Below are positions 6,717 through 14,922 of a stretch of DNA of 64,000 nucleotides, one piece after another (within the stretch, counting starts at the first letter, position 1; the number at the start of each line of letters is the position of its first letter). This DNA comes from Pseudomonas mucoides (GTDB lineage Bacteria > Pseudomonadota > Gammaproteobacteria > Pseudomonadales > Pseudomonadaceae). The notes under the pieces are model-generated. The model searched no databases. It was not told the DNA's origin and saw only the letters and a list, made by a program, of their open reading frames with translations. The stretch covers positions 124,001 through 188,000 of the forward strand of contig NZ_JACOPW010000006.1 of NCBI RefSeq assembly GCF_015461845.1, in the 5' to 3' direction. The position numbers and the translations under genes were made by a program.

Positions 6717-8618
6717 CTACAACTTGGCCTGACGAATGGCACCGCTGCGGGATTTGGCCATCGCTGCCAGTCGAACCGCGACGTTGGCCGCGCCATAACC
6801 GGCATAGCCGTTTTTGCGCTGAATGATTTCAAAGAAAAACCGCCCTTCGAACGGCTCGGTGTACACATGAAACAGTTCGCCACCCAGGGCATCGCGGTCG
6901 TACAGCACGTTGAAATACGCCAGCTCGCTGAGGAACTCGTCATCGAAGTCGAACCGCGCGGCGAGGTCATCGTAGTAATTGAGCGGGATGTCCAGCAACG
7001 GCACGCCCGCCTCTTTCGCACGGCTGACTTGCGCAAAGATGTCATCGCAATCAAACGCGATGTGATGCACACCGGAGCCGCGATAACTCGACAGCGCGTG
7101 TGAGATCGCGGTGTTGCGGTTCTCGGAAATGTTCAACGGCAAGCGAATAGAGCTGTCGCGGCTGCGCAGTGCGCGGCTTTTTACCAGGCCATACGGGTCG
7201 GGCAGAACCACTTCGTCATCGGCTTCGAAATCCAGCAGGCTCTTATAGAACAGCACCCAACTGTCGAGGCTGTCGGCCGGCAATGCCATGGCCATGTGGT
7301 CGATACGCTTGAGGCCACCGCTGGCCACCGCCGCTGGGTTCAGATTGAAGTCGGTGCCGTAGACGTCGGCCTGCTGATCCACCAAATAGATCAGGCTACC
7401 GTCCGGTGCGCGCACCGCCGCCAATTCCAGTTCATTGGGCCCGACCAGCCCACGATACGGCTGGCCTTTATAAGCCACAGCTCGGGCTAGCGCGCTGCTG
7501 CTGTCCTTGACCCGCACGGCGGTGGCGCACAGCGAGGGGCCATGCGCTTCGAAAAAACTGTGGGCAAACGAATACGGTTCGGAGTTGAGGATCAGGTTGA
7601 TATCGCCCTGACGCAGCAGGCTTACGCTCTTGGAGCGATGCTGCCCGGCCTTGACGAAACCCAGCCGCTCAAGCCAATGGGAGAGCTTGGCGCCGAGGCT
7701 TTCATCCACGGCAAATTCGAGAAATTCGATGCCGTTGTATTCGCTGGCCGTGGGTGTCTCGAACAGGATGTCGAGGCTGGGTGCCGGTTGAGCTTCCTGC
7801 GCCAGGCGTTGGCGGGTTTTCTCTTCCAGGTACAGCAACGAACGCAAACCGTCGGCGGCGTTGGCCCGGGGTGGCGCGGCACGGAAACCGTCGTTGAAGA
7901 TTTCCAGCGACAGCGGGCCGGTGTAGCCACTCTTGATAATCGGCGCGAGGAACCCCGACAGATCAAATTCGCCCTGGCCCGGGAAGCAGCGGAAATGCCG
8001 GCTCCACTCCAGCACGTCCATGGCGAGGATCGGTGCGTCGGCCATTTGCACGAAGAAGATCTTGTCGCCCGGAATCTCGGCGATGGCGCTCGGATCGCCC
8101 TTGAGCGACAGGGTGTGAAAGCTATCGAGCAAGACACCGAGGCTCGGATGATCGGCTTGGCGGACGATGTTCCACACCTGTTGATAAGTGTTCACATGCC
8201 GGCCCCAGGCCAGCGCTTCATAACCGATTCGCAGACCGCGCGCACCGGCGTTTTCGGCCAGCAGGCGCAGGTCATCGACGAGGATTTGTTCATCACCGAT
8301 GGAATCGGCAGATGCATTGCTGCAGACCAGCACCAGGTCAGTGCCCAGTTCCTGCATCAAGTCAAATTTGCGCTCGGCGCGTTCCAGATTGCGCGAAAGC
8401 CGCTCACGGCGGCATCCCTCAAAATCCCGGAAGGGTTGGAACAGCGTGATCGCGATCCCGAGATCGGCGCACATCTGTTTGATTTCCCGTGGGCTACCGT
8501 CGTAGTAGAGAAGGTCGTTCTCGAAAATCTCCACCCCGTCAAAACCGGCGGCGGCAATGGCTTCGAGTTTTTCCGGCAGGGTACCGCTCAAGGACACGGT
8601 GGCAATGGAACGCTGCAT
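6717..8618 (-). CDS. quiC: 3-dehydroshikimate dehydratase, two-domain QuiC type
   Basis: Converts 3-dehydroshikimate to protocatechuate, feeding the beta-ketoadipate pathway. The 633-residue protein joins two domains. Residues 1-285 form a sugar-phosphate-isomerase-type TIM barrel with metal ligands Glu134 (GYEALAW), Asp165 (LLDSFHT), Gln191 (FFVQMAD) and Glu239 (SLEIFND), the positions reported for the P. putida enzyme. Residues about 300-633 resemble 4-hydroxyphenylpyruvate dioxygenase (two VOC modules, HHIAFD and FFFEIIQRKNGYAGYG), which explains frequent misannotation as HPPD. The ATG at 8618 has GGGAG upstream. It is divergent from the MFS gene across 315 bases that hold two candidate operators. 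Confidence 0.95.
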   Translation of the reverse strand: MQRSIATVSLSGTLPEKLEAIAAAGFDGVEIFENDLLYYDGSPREIKQMCADLGIAITLFQPFRDFEGCRRERLSRNLERAERKFDLMQELGTDLVLVCSNASADSIGDEQILVDDLRLLAENAGARGLRIGYEALAWGRHVNTYQQVWNIVRQADHPSLGVLLDSFHTLSLKGDPSAIAEIPGDKIFFVQMADAPILAMDVLEWSRHFRCFPGQGEFDLSGFLAPIIKSGYTGPLSLEIFNDGFRAAPPRANAADGLRSLLYLEEKTRQRLAQEAQPAPSLDILFETPTASEYNGIEFLEFAVDESLGAKLSHWLERLGFVKAGQHRSKSVSLLRQGDINLILNSEPYSFAHSFFEAHGPSLCATAVRVKDSSSALARAVAYKGQPYRGLVGPNELELAAVRAPDGSLIYLVDQQADVYGTDFNLNPAAVASGGLKRIDHMAMALPADSLDSWVLFYKSLLDFEADDEVVLPDPYGLVKSRALRSRDSSIRLPLNISENRNTAISHALSSYRGSGVHHIAFDCDDIFAQVSRAKEAGVPLLDIPLNYYDDLAARFDFDDEFLSELAYFNVLYDRDALGGELFHVYTEPFEGRFFFEIIQRKNGYAGYGAANVAVRLAAMAKSRSGAIRQAKL

Positions 8619-8764
8619 GTTTCGACTCCCGGTGGTGGAGACAGTCTTGTTATCGAGATCGCACGCTTCGCTTTATGTCGCCGCAGGCTTCGCCAGCTGC
8701 TACAGGGTCTGCGTTTAGCTTGTGGGGAATTATTGGCTGGACGAACTCGCACAGCAATTTAAAG

Positions 8765-8782
8765 TGTACTACCCGGTTAGTT
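8765..8782 (+). promoter_or_regulatory. Candidate TetR operator (copy 2 of shared 18-mer)
   Basis: Reads TGTACTACCCGGTTAGTT. The 14-base core ACTACCCGGTTAGT is 12/14 palindromic, as expected for a dimeric repressor, and the 18-mer matches the aroQ upstream site at 15 of 18 positions. It lies between divergent quiC and MFS promoters. Confidence 0.55.
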
Positions 8783-8805
8783 TTGTGTTCGATTATCGAA
8801 CACAA
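8783..8805. promoter_or_regulatory. Perfect 23-bp palindrome, PcaR-like box
   Basis: Two 11-base arms (TTGTGTTCGAT / ATCGAACACAA) surround a single T, with no mismatch. The core GTTCGATTATCGAAC closely follows the PcaR binding site I recall from P. putida (GTTCGATAATCGCAC), so an IclR-family regulator such as PcaR or a quinate-specific relative probably binds here. It abuts the candidate TetR site, giving a compact two-input switch. Confidence 0.65.
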
Positions 8806-8933
8806 TGGCCATTGGTGAATTGACGATTTTTTGTCCACTGCGCAACATCGACTCCACATTGAGACCGGTCATGCATCGTCGGGCTCGGTTACCAAAGACA
8901 CAGAACACCACATAAAAATAATCGGTGGACTAC

Positions 8934-10274
8934 ATGACTCCTTCTCAAAGTTCTCCCATGGAGCACGCCTCCATGACTCCTGCCAGCGGCGGCATCGGCG
9001 ACAAGATCCGCGGCGCCATGGCGGTCGGCAAAACCCGTTGGGGCATGCTGGCGCTGGTGTTTTTCGCGACAACCCTGAACTACATCGATCGCGCCGCCCT
9101 CGGCGTCATGCAGCCCATCCTCGCCAAGGAAATGAGCTGGACGGCGATGGACTACGCCAACATCAACTTCTGGTTTCAGGTCGGCTACGCGATCGGTTTC
9201 GTGCTGCAAGGCCGGTTGATCGACCGGGTCGGCGTCAAGCGCGTGTTCTTCTGCGCCGTGCTGCTCTGGAGCATCGCTACCGGTGCCCACGGCCTCGCGA
9301 CGTCGGCGGTAGGCTTCATGGTCTGCCGATTCATCCTTGGCTTGACCGAAGCCGCCAACTACCCGGCCTGCGTGAAGACCACGCGGCTGTGGTTCCCGGC
9401 CGGCGAACGCGCCGTGGCCACCGGCATCTTCAACGCCGGGACCAACGTCGGCGCGATGTTCACCCCGATGTTGCTGCCACTGATCCTGCACGTATGGGGC
9501 TGGCAGGCCGCGTTCCTGTGCATGTCGGCACTGGGCGGGATCTGGTTGCTGTTCTGGGGTTTGAAATACTTCAACCCGGAAGATCATCCGAGCGTCAAAC
9601 AATCGGAACTGGACTACATCCAGAACGAAGTCGAACCGGAACAAGCCCGCGTGCCGTTCTCGAAAATCCTGCGCATGCGCGGCACCTGGGCCTTCGCCCT
9701 CGCCTACTCAATGACCGCGCCGGTGTTCTGGTTCTACCTGTACTGGTTGCCGCCATTCCTCAATCAGCAATACAACCTGGGGATCAACGTGACCCAGATG
9801 GGGATTCCGCTGATCATCATCTACCTGACCGCCGACTTCGGCAGCGTCGGTGGCGGGATCCTCTCCTCGTTCCTGATCGGTCGCGGGGTCAATCCGATCA
9901 AGGCGCGGCTGATGTCGATGTTCCTGTTTGCCTGCTGCATCGTCGGCGTGATCATGGCGGCGGGTTCGAGCAGTCTGTGGGTCGCGGTGTTCGCCATCTC
10001 CCTGGCCATCGGCGCGCACCAGGCCTGGACCGCGAACATCTGGAGCCTGGTCATGGACTACACGCCTAAACACATGATGAGCACAGTGTTCGGTTTTGGC
10101 GGCATGTGCGCAGCCATCGGCGGGATGTTCATGACGCAGTTGGTCGGCCACATCCTGACCGTCACCCACAACAACTACACCGTGCTGTTCACCCTGATTC
10201 CGGCGATGTACTTCATTGCCCTGACCTGGATGTACTTCATGGCACCGCGCAAGATTCCTGCCGTCACCGAGTAA
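8934..10274 (+). CDS. MFS transporter, probable quinate/shikimate importer
   Basis: A 446-residue major facilitator of the anion:cation symporter type (ExuT/GudP-like): N-terminal segment with DRAALGV after the first helix, a GRLIDRVGVKRV loop between helices 2 and 3, and twelve predicted hydrophobic segments. It is divergent from quiC and matches the position of PA0241, so it most likely imports quinate, shikimate or a related hydroxylated acid; the substrate is inferred from context. Start ATG 8934 follows GGTGGA at short spacing; downstream ATGs at 8958 and 8973 are possible because the first 25 residues are polar and dispensable-looking. A strong terminator follows. Confidence 0.9.
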   Translation: MTPSQSSPMEHASMTPASGGIGDKIRGAMAVGKTRWGMLALVFFATTLNYIDRAALGVMQPILAKEMSWTAMDYANINFWFQVGYAIGFVLQGRLIDRVGVKRVFFCAVLLWSIATGAHGLATSAVGFMVCRFILGLTEAANYPACVKTTRLWFPAGERAVATGIFNAGTNVGAMFTPMLLPLILHVWGWQAAFLCMSALGGIWLLFWGLKYFNPEDHPSVKQSELDYIQNEVEPEQARVPFSKILRMRGTWAFALAYSMTAPVFWFYLYWLPPFLNQQYNLGINVTQMGIPLIIIYLTADFGSVGGGILSSFLIGRGVNPIKARLMSMFLFACCIVGVIMAAGSSSLWVAVFAISLAIGAHQAWTANIWSLVMDYTPKHMMSTVFGFGGMCAAIGGMFMTQLVGHILTVTHNNYTVLFTLIPAMYFIALTWMYFMAPRKIPAVTE

Positions 10275-10287
10275 TAGCCCTTCCCCC

Positions 10288-10316
10288 GGCAGGCCTGATT
10301 CCAGGCCTGCCTTTTT
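10288..10316 (+). terminator. Rho-independent terminator of the MFS gene
   Basis: A perfect 10-bp stem (GGCAGGCCTG / CAGGCCTGCC) with a 4-base loop is followed by TTTTTG. It lies 14 bases after the MFS stop and just before the end of the convergent DMT gene. Confidence 0.92.
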
Positions 10317-10323
10317 GTTTGTC

Positions 10324-11202
10324 CTACCGACGACTCTGTTGCCACGCCGCCGCCAACCCGCTGCAGCAAATCACCGCGATCCCGACCACCGTGGTCAGGG
10401 TCGGCGTGTGGGCAAACAGCAGCCAGCCCAGCAGACCGGCAAACACAATCTGGCAATAACCGAACGGCGCCAGCAACGCCGGCGCGGCGTAGCGAAACGC
10501 CTGAGTCAGAAACAAGTGAGCCGTCATCCCGCACGCGCCCAGCGCCACCATCATCAGTCCATGCCCAAGGCTCGGCACTTGCCAGAAGAACGGCACCAGC
10601 GCGCTCATCACCAGGGTGTTGCACAGGCCGGCGAAAAAGTTGCTGGTGGTCGGGCTGTCGATGTTGCTGAGCTTGCGGGTGAGCAATTGATAGAAGCAGA
10701 AAAACAACGCTGAGCAGAGCGGCAGCAGCACCGCGGGTGTGAACAGATCACCGCCGGGGTGGACGATGATCAACACGCCGGCAAATCCGCAAATCACCGC
10801 GATCCATTGGCCACGGGTGACGTGTTCCTTCAGCAACGGCACCGACAGCGCCGTGACCAGCACCGGCGCAAGAAAGTTGACCGCCGTGGCTTCAGCCAAG
10901 GGGATGTATTGCAAACCCGTGGTGAAAAACAGACTGGTGCCCAACAGGCACAACGCCCGCATCACTTGCAGCCATGGCCGTTTGGTTCGCAGCACGCGCA
11001 ATCCGGATTGCGGCAGGAAAATTCCCGCCATCAACAAGGTGTGAACCACATAGCGAGCCCAGACCACCATGACGATCGGATAGAAACCGGAGAGGTATTT
11101 GGACAGGGCATCGTGACTGGAGAAAAGAAAGGTGGCGACGACGATCAGCAAAATCCCTTTGAAGGGCTGGTTTACGCCGGAGAGCGGAGTGCTGACGGTC
11201 AT
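10324..11202 (-). CDS. DMT superfamily (EamA) transporter
   Basis: A 292-residue inner-membrane protein with about ten hydrophobic segments in two EamA repeats (residues about 15-145 and 155-285). The signatures are FSSHDALSKYLSG near helix 1, VVWARY, and AEATAVNFLAPVLVTALSV at the end of the first repeat. Such proteins export or import metabolites; the substrate is unknown. It lies 119 bases downstream of the IclR gene on the same strand, and a PcaR-like site is found in the gap, so the IclR protein may control it. Confidence 0.9.
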   Translation of the reverse strand: MTVSTPLSGVNQPFKGILLIVVATFLFSSHDALSKYLSGFYPIVMVVWARYVVHTLLMAGIFLPQSGLRVLRTKRPWLQVMRALCLLGTSLFFTTGLQYIPLAEATAVNFLAPVLVTALSVPLLKEHVTRGQWIAVICGFAGVLIIVHPGGDLFTPAVLLPLCSALFFCFYQLLTRKLSNIDSPTTSNFFAGLCNTLVMSALVPFFWQVPSLGHGLMMVALGACGMTAHLFLTQAFRYAAPALLAPFGYCQIVFAGLLGWLLFAHTPTLTTVVGIAVICCSGLAAAWQQSRR

Positions 11203-11279
11203 GGGGTTCCCTTGTGCCTGGCGAATTCCAATAATTTAGAACCTGGTTCCAGATTCCCATACAAGCATAGGCCGAAAGT

Positions 11280-11294
11280 GTTCGAACATCGCAC
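11280..11294 (+). promoter_or_regulatory. PcaR-like (IclR-family) half-conserved site upstream of DMT gene
   Basis: GTTCGAACATCGCAC matches 13 of 15 bases of the PcaR box as I remember it and shares GTTCGA and ATCG with the palindrome at 8783-8805. It lies 78 bases before the DMT start. A short perfect dyad GAACCTGGTTC (about 11239-11249) lies closer to that start. Confidence 0.4.
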
Positions 11295-11321
11295 GGTTTC
11301 CGGACGAACAGACATCCCAAA

Positions 11322-12098
11322 TCAGCTGAACAACTCTGAAGCAAGGCTCGCCGCCGACAACTCTTCGGCATACCTCAACAACAGCGGCGCCAATTCATGC
11401 AACCGTGCGCCCGGCATACGCGCACTGGGCCCGGCGATGCTCAGCACCCCCATCACCCGCCCCTCGCTCGGGTGCCGCACCACGGCAGCGATCGCCGAGG
11501 TGCCCACCGCCGAACTCTCTTCAACCCAGGCATAACCCTGCTCGCGCGCCAGACGCAGACGCTCCAGCAGCTCAATGTTGGATCGCGGCGCATTCGGCCC
11601 CAGGTCTTTGGGCCGCTCACCGCCCTGGCGTTCGACCAGCGACAACGCCTCGGCATCGCTCATGCACGCCAGCCACGCGTGGCCCGACGCGGTGTAGAAC
11701 AAGGGCGCATCGCGGCCCATGTCCGGGTCGTAACGCAGGCCGGACCGGGCACCTTGCGACTTGGCGATCCAGACCTGCCGCTCGCCTTCAATGACGCCCA
11801 GGCGCACCAGTTCGCCGGTCTCCTGCGCGAGGCGATCCAGCACTGGCTGCACGATATCGGCGCCGCTGCCCGAGAGATAACGAAACCCCATCGCCACCAG
11901 TTTGGTGGTCAGGTGATAGCGCAGGTTCTCTGGATTCTGTCGCACATAGCCCAGCCGTACCAGCTCGGCAAGCAAGCGGTGGGTCGCGCTTTTCGGGATG
12001 TCCAGTTGTTCCGCCAGCGCCTGCATCGGCACACCGCGAGGGTCACTGGTAAGGCTTTCCAGCACACTGAAAACACGTTCGATCTGACTGCCGGCCAT
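11322..12098 (-). CDS. IclR-family transcriptional regulator
   Basis: A 258-residue IclR protein: winged helix-turn-helix at about residues 5-65 (SQIERVFSVLESL, LDIPKSATHRLLAELVRLGYV) and a GAF-like IclR effector domain from about 80 (VQPVLDRLAQETGELVRLGV, a DAPLFYTASGHAWLA strand, and GYAWVEES). It belongs to the same family as PcaR, PcaU, PobR and QuiR regulators of aromatic and hydroaromatic degradation, which fits the quinate genes nearby and the PcaR-like boxes at 8783-8805 and 11280-11294. The ATG at 12098 gives the family N-terminus MAGSQIERVFSV but lacks a ribosome binding site; a GTG at 12110 behind CAGG is an alternative. Confidence 0.92.
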   Translation of the reverse strand: MAGSQIERVFSVLESLTSDPRGVPMQALAEQLDIPKSATHRLLAELVRLGYVRQNPENLRYHLTTKLVAMGFRYLSGSGADIVQPVLDRLAQETGELVRLGVIEGERQVWIAKSQGARSGLRYDPDMGRDAPLFYTASGHAWLACMSDAEALSLVERQGGERPKDLGPNAPRSNIELLERLRLAREQGYAWVEESSAVGTSAIAAVVRHPSEGRVMGVLSIAGPSARMPGARLHELAPLLLRYAEELSAASLASELFS

Positions 12099-12349
12099 GG
12101 GAGGTTCCACATACAATTTGCCTGATTCTAGAAGACGAACCCGGTAATGCGAAATCTGGAACTCGACGATCGACAGGTTGATTCGATAAAAACCCGGCGC
12201 CTGACGGAATTCGATAGGGAGTCCACGTTCATACAAGTCTGGAATACGGCTGGCGATTGCCGGCAATAGCCGAAACCCGGACGATCGGACTGGCGCCGCT
12301 CCGCCACACCAGCAACACTCATCCCCACGGACAATCAGAGGATTCCCAC

Positions 12350-13243
12350 ATGCTATGGAAAAAAGGCCGACGCAGCGACAACGTGGTGGACGCCCGTGGT
12401 GATGATGTCGGCGGCGGCGGTGGCGGGATGCGTTTTGGTGGCGGCAAGGGCCTGAGCCTGACCGCGATCATCCTGATTGTCGGGATTGGCTGGATCACCG
12501 GCCAGGATCCGTTGCAGATCCTCGGACAACTCACCGGCCAAATGAGCGAGCAGTCGGCGCCCGCCACCAATCAAACGCGCAAGGCGCCACCGGCCAATGA
12601 TGAAGGTGCCGAATTCGTGCGCTCGATCCTCGGCGATACCGAAGACACCTGGGGCCAGATTTTCCAGCAGGCCGGTAAGCAATATAAGAACCCGACCCTG
12701 GTGCTGTTCAGCAATCGCGTCAATTCCGCCTGCGGTCTGGCGACGTCGGCGACCGGTCCGTTCTATTGCCCGGCCGACCAGAAAGTCTACCTGGACATGG
12801 CATTCTTCCAGGAAATGTCACAACGTTTCTCCGCTGCCGGCGACTTCGCCCAGGCCTACGTGATCGCTCACGAAGTCGGACACCACGTTCAGACTTTACT
12901 CGGCGTATCGGCGAAAATTCAGACCGCTCGCGCCCAAGGCCGCCAAATGGAAGGCGACGGGGGGTTACTCGTGCGTCAGGAACTTCAGGCCGATTGCCTG
13001 GCCGGAGTCTGGGCCAACAATGCACAAAAGCGTCTGAACTGGCTGGAACCAGGCGACATCGAAGAAGCCCTGAACGCCGCCAATGCCATCGGCGACGACC
13101 GCTTGCAACAGCAAGGTCAGGGGCGCGTGGTGCCGGACTCGTTTACCCATGGAACGTCAGCGCAAAGGGTGCGCTGGTTTAAAACCGGATTTGCACAAGG
13201 CCAGGTGGGCCAGTGCGATACCTTTGCGGCGAAAAACCTGTAA
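12350..13243 (+). CDS. ypfJ: YpfJ-type neutral zinc metallopeptidase
   Basis: A 297-residue membrane-anchored protein of the YpfJ/KPN_02809 family. Residues 1-40 are charged and Gly-rich (DDVGGGGGGMRFGGGKG), then a single transmembrane segment (about 38-56, LTAIILIVGIGWITG). The catalytic part has HEVGHH near residue 180, the zinc-binding HExxH-type motif, and the downstream ELQADCLAG segment expected to give the third ligand. Cys residues at the N-terminal part of the domain (SACGLA, FYCPAD) are conserved in the family. The ATG at 12350 follows AGAGG. The biological substrate is not established. The stop is immediately followed by the ATG of the hydrolase gene. Confidence 0.92.
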   Translation: MLWKKGRRSDNVVDARGDDVGGGGGGMRFGGGKGLSLTAIILIVGIGWITGQDPLQILGQLTGQMSEQSAPATNQTRKAPPANDEGAEFVRSILGDTEDTWGQIFQQAGKQYKNPTLVLFSNRVNSACGLATSATGPFYCPADQKVYLDMAFFQEMSQRFSAAGDFAQAYVIAHEVGHHVQTLLGVSAKIQTARAQGRQMEGDGGLLVRQELQADCLAGVWANNAQKRLNWLEPGDIEEALNAANAIGDDRLQQQGQGRVVPDSFTHGTSAQRVRWFKTGFAQGQVGQCDTFAAKNL

Positions 13244-14203
13244 ATGAATAAGTGGCTGTTAGCTGTACTGTTTACCTGCGCAAGTACCCAAGCCGCCGAA
13301 CATGCGGTCAAAGAACTCAGCCCCGGCCGGCTGTTGCTCAAAGAAGGCGAGATGGCGGTGAGCCTCGGCGCCGCGCCGGCCAAAATCGAACGCGTGCTGA
13401 TCATCATCCACGGCCGTCTGCGCAACGCTGGAACCTACCGCCAGAGCGCCGAGCAGGCGGCTGAACTGGCAGGACAAAGCCAGACCACGCTGGTCATCGC
13501 CCCACAGTTTCTCAATGAAACCGATGTCGCCCTGCACCCCGTGGCGGACAGCGTCCTGCGCTGGCAGGGCGACGATTGGATGGCCGGCGGTTTATCCACA
13601 GCCCCGTTTGCACTGAGTTCCTTTGGGGCGCTGGATCAGATCATTGCGAGAGTCAGCGACCGCCAACAGTTTCCGGACGTGAAACAAATCGTCATCGCCG
13701 GTCACTCCGGGGGGGCCCAGGTGGTTCAACGCTATGCCTTGCTGGCTCACGATCAACCCGCGCTTAGCGCTGCCGGCGTGAAAGTCCTTTATGTGGTCGC
13801 CAACCCCTCCTCGTACGCGTATTTCGATGAGCGACGGCCCGTGGCGTTCGATCACGCGAAATGCCCTGGTTTCAACCGCTGGAAATATGGCCTGACGGAT
13901 TTGCCCCTTTATGCCAGTGGGCAAACGGCACCACAGATTGAAGGCAACTACGTCAAACGTGACGTGACGTATCTGCTCGGGCAGCAAGACAGCGACCCGC
14001 AGCAACCGGCGCTGGACAAGGGGTGCGAGGCTGAAGCCCAAGGCACTAACCGGCTGGCTCGCGGGCATTTTTACTTTGATTATTTGCTGCGTCGTAATCC
14101 GCGAGGGGTGAACCAGCGGCTGGTGGAAGTGCCGGGGGTTGGGCATAACGGGCAGGGGATGTTGACGTCGCCGGAGGGGCAGAAGGCTTTGTTTGGGCAG
14201 TGA
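13244..14203 (+). CDS. Secreted alpha/beta hydrolase
   Basis: A 319-residue protein with an N-terminal signal peptide (MNKWLLAVLFTCASTQAAEH, cut probably after TQA). The alpha/beta hydrolase fold shows an oxyanion strand VLIIIHGRLRNAG near 50 and the nucleophile elbow IAGHSGGAQVV near 165, with a late VPGVGHNGQGM that supplies the catalytic His. The ATG directly abuts the TAA of the metallopeptidase gene (no gap), so the two are cotranslated. The substrate is unknown; a periplasmic esterase or amidase role is possible. REP half-elements follow the gene. Confidence 0.85.
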   Translation: MNKWLLAVLFTCASTQAAEHAVKELSPGRLLLKEGEMAVSLGAAPAKIERVLIIIHGRLRNAGTYRQSAEQAAELAGQSQTTLVIAPQFLNETDVALHPVADSVLRWQGDDWMAGGLSTAPFALSSFGALDQIIARVSDRQQFPDVKQIVIAGHSGGAQVVQRYALLAHDQPALSAAGVKVLYVVANPSSYAYFDERRPVAFDHAKCPGFNRWKYGLTDLPLYASGQTAPQIEGNYVKRDVTYLLGQQDSDPQQPALDKGCEAEAQGTNRLARGHFYFDYLLRRNPRGVNQRLVEVPGVGHNGQGMLTSPEGQKALFGQ

Positions 14204-14226
14204 GTTTTTTGATGCCTGAACGGACG

Positions 14227-14325
14227 CTTTCGCGAGCAGGCTAACTCCTACAGTAGATCTCTAGCGGACGCAGTTTTTGTATTCCATAGCGATCCCCTGT
14301 GGGAGTGAGCCTGCTCGCGAAGGGG
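14227..14325. repeat. Degenerate inverted REP pair
   Basis: Two half-sites in inverted orientation (CGCGAGCAGGCTAACTCC... and ...GTGAGCCTGCTCGCGA) flank a 43-base spacer between the hydrolase gene and the convergent HAD gene. They match the REP core GCGAGCAxGCTCxCTCC. Confidence 0.75.
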
Positions 14326-14328
14326 CCC

Positions 14329-14922
14329 TCAAGCCAACAACATTTCCCGCAATGCCACACAGTCCGCCGCATGCCAATCCGTCAGTTCCGGCCACGGGTT
14401 ATCCGGTAAATTCACCAACACCGTTCGCGCCCCCGCCGCGCGACCACAATCCAGATCAAAGCGGTAATCACCGACCATCACCATCTCGCTCGCCGGCACG
14501 TTCCAGGCCTCTGCCAGTTTCAGCAAGCCACCGGGATGCGGCTTGGGCGGTGCTTCATCACGCCCCAGCACATCCTCCACGGCGAAACAGTCGGCCAGGC
14601 CGATGGCCTCCAGCGTCACATGCGCCAGCTCCCGGGCATTGCGCGTGAGAATGCCCAGGCGATAACCGCGCCCGGCCAACTCACGCACCAGCTCTACCGC
14701 ACCGGGTGCCGGTTTCGACCCCAGTGCCAGATCACGTTCGTGCTCCAGCAGCCACGCATGTTTAGCCGCCGCTTCATCGGCCGGCAATGCGGCGAGGTGG
14801 GTCAGGATGTCGTCTTCGGCCGGGATCGCCAATGCCACGCGAATCGCCGCAAAGTCGTGCACAGCCACCGTCAGGGTGCCGTCCATGTCGAACACCCAAT
14901 GACGCACCTCGGCCAGGCTCAT
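14329..14922 (-). CDS. HAD-superfamily phosphatase
   Basis: A 197-residue haloacid dehalogenase-like hydrolase of the phosphoglycolate-phosphatase type. Motif I is VFDMDGTLT (nucleophile Asp and general acid Asp), motif II ILTRN near 95, the Lys motif KPHPGG near 128, and motif IV VGDYRFDLD near 150. A small helical cap lies between motifs I and II. The ATG at 14922 has AAGGA six bases upstream and overlaps the tesB stop by four bases (ATGA), so the pair is translationally coupled. The substrate cannot be assigned; a salvage phosphatase role is likely. Confidence 0.9.
   Translation of the reverse strand: MSLAEVRHWVFDMDGTLTVAVHDFAAIRVALAIPAEDDILTHLAALPADEAAAKHAWLLEHERDLALGSKPAPGAVELVRELAGRGYRLGILTRNARELAHVTLEAIGLADCFAVEDVLGRDEAPPKPHPGGLLKLAEAWNVPASEMVMVGDYRFDLDCGRAAGARTVLVNLPDNPWPELTDWHAADCVALREMLLA

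Larger units (their letters stand above)
8619..8933. other. Divergent quiC / MFS promoter region
   Basis: 315 bases without a gene. The left part (about 8670-8730) contains a degenerate copy of the GCAGGCTTCGCCAGC...CTACAGG repeat also seen near 46.77 and 62.16 kb. The middle holds the two candidate operators at 8765-8805, flanked by A/T-rich sequence suitable for back-to-back promoters. A GGTGGA ribosome binding site precedes the MFS start. Confidence 0.6.
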
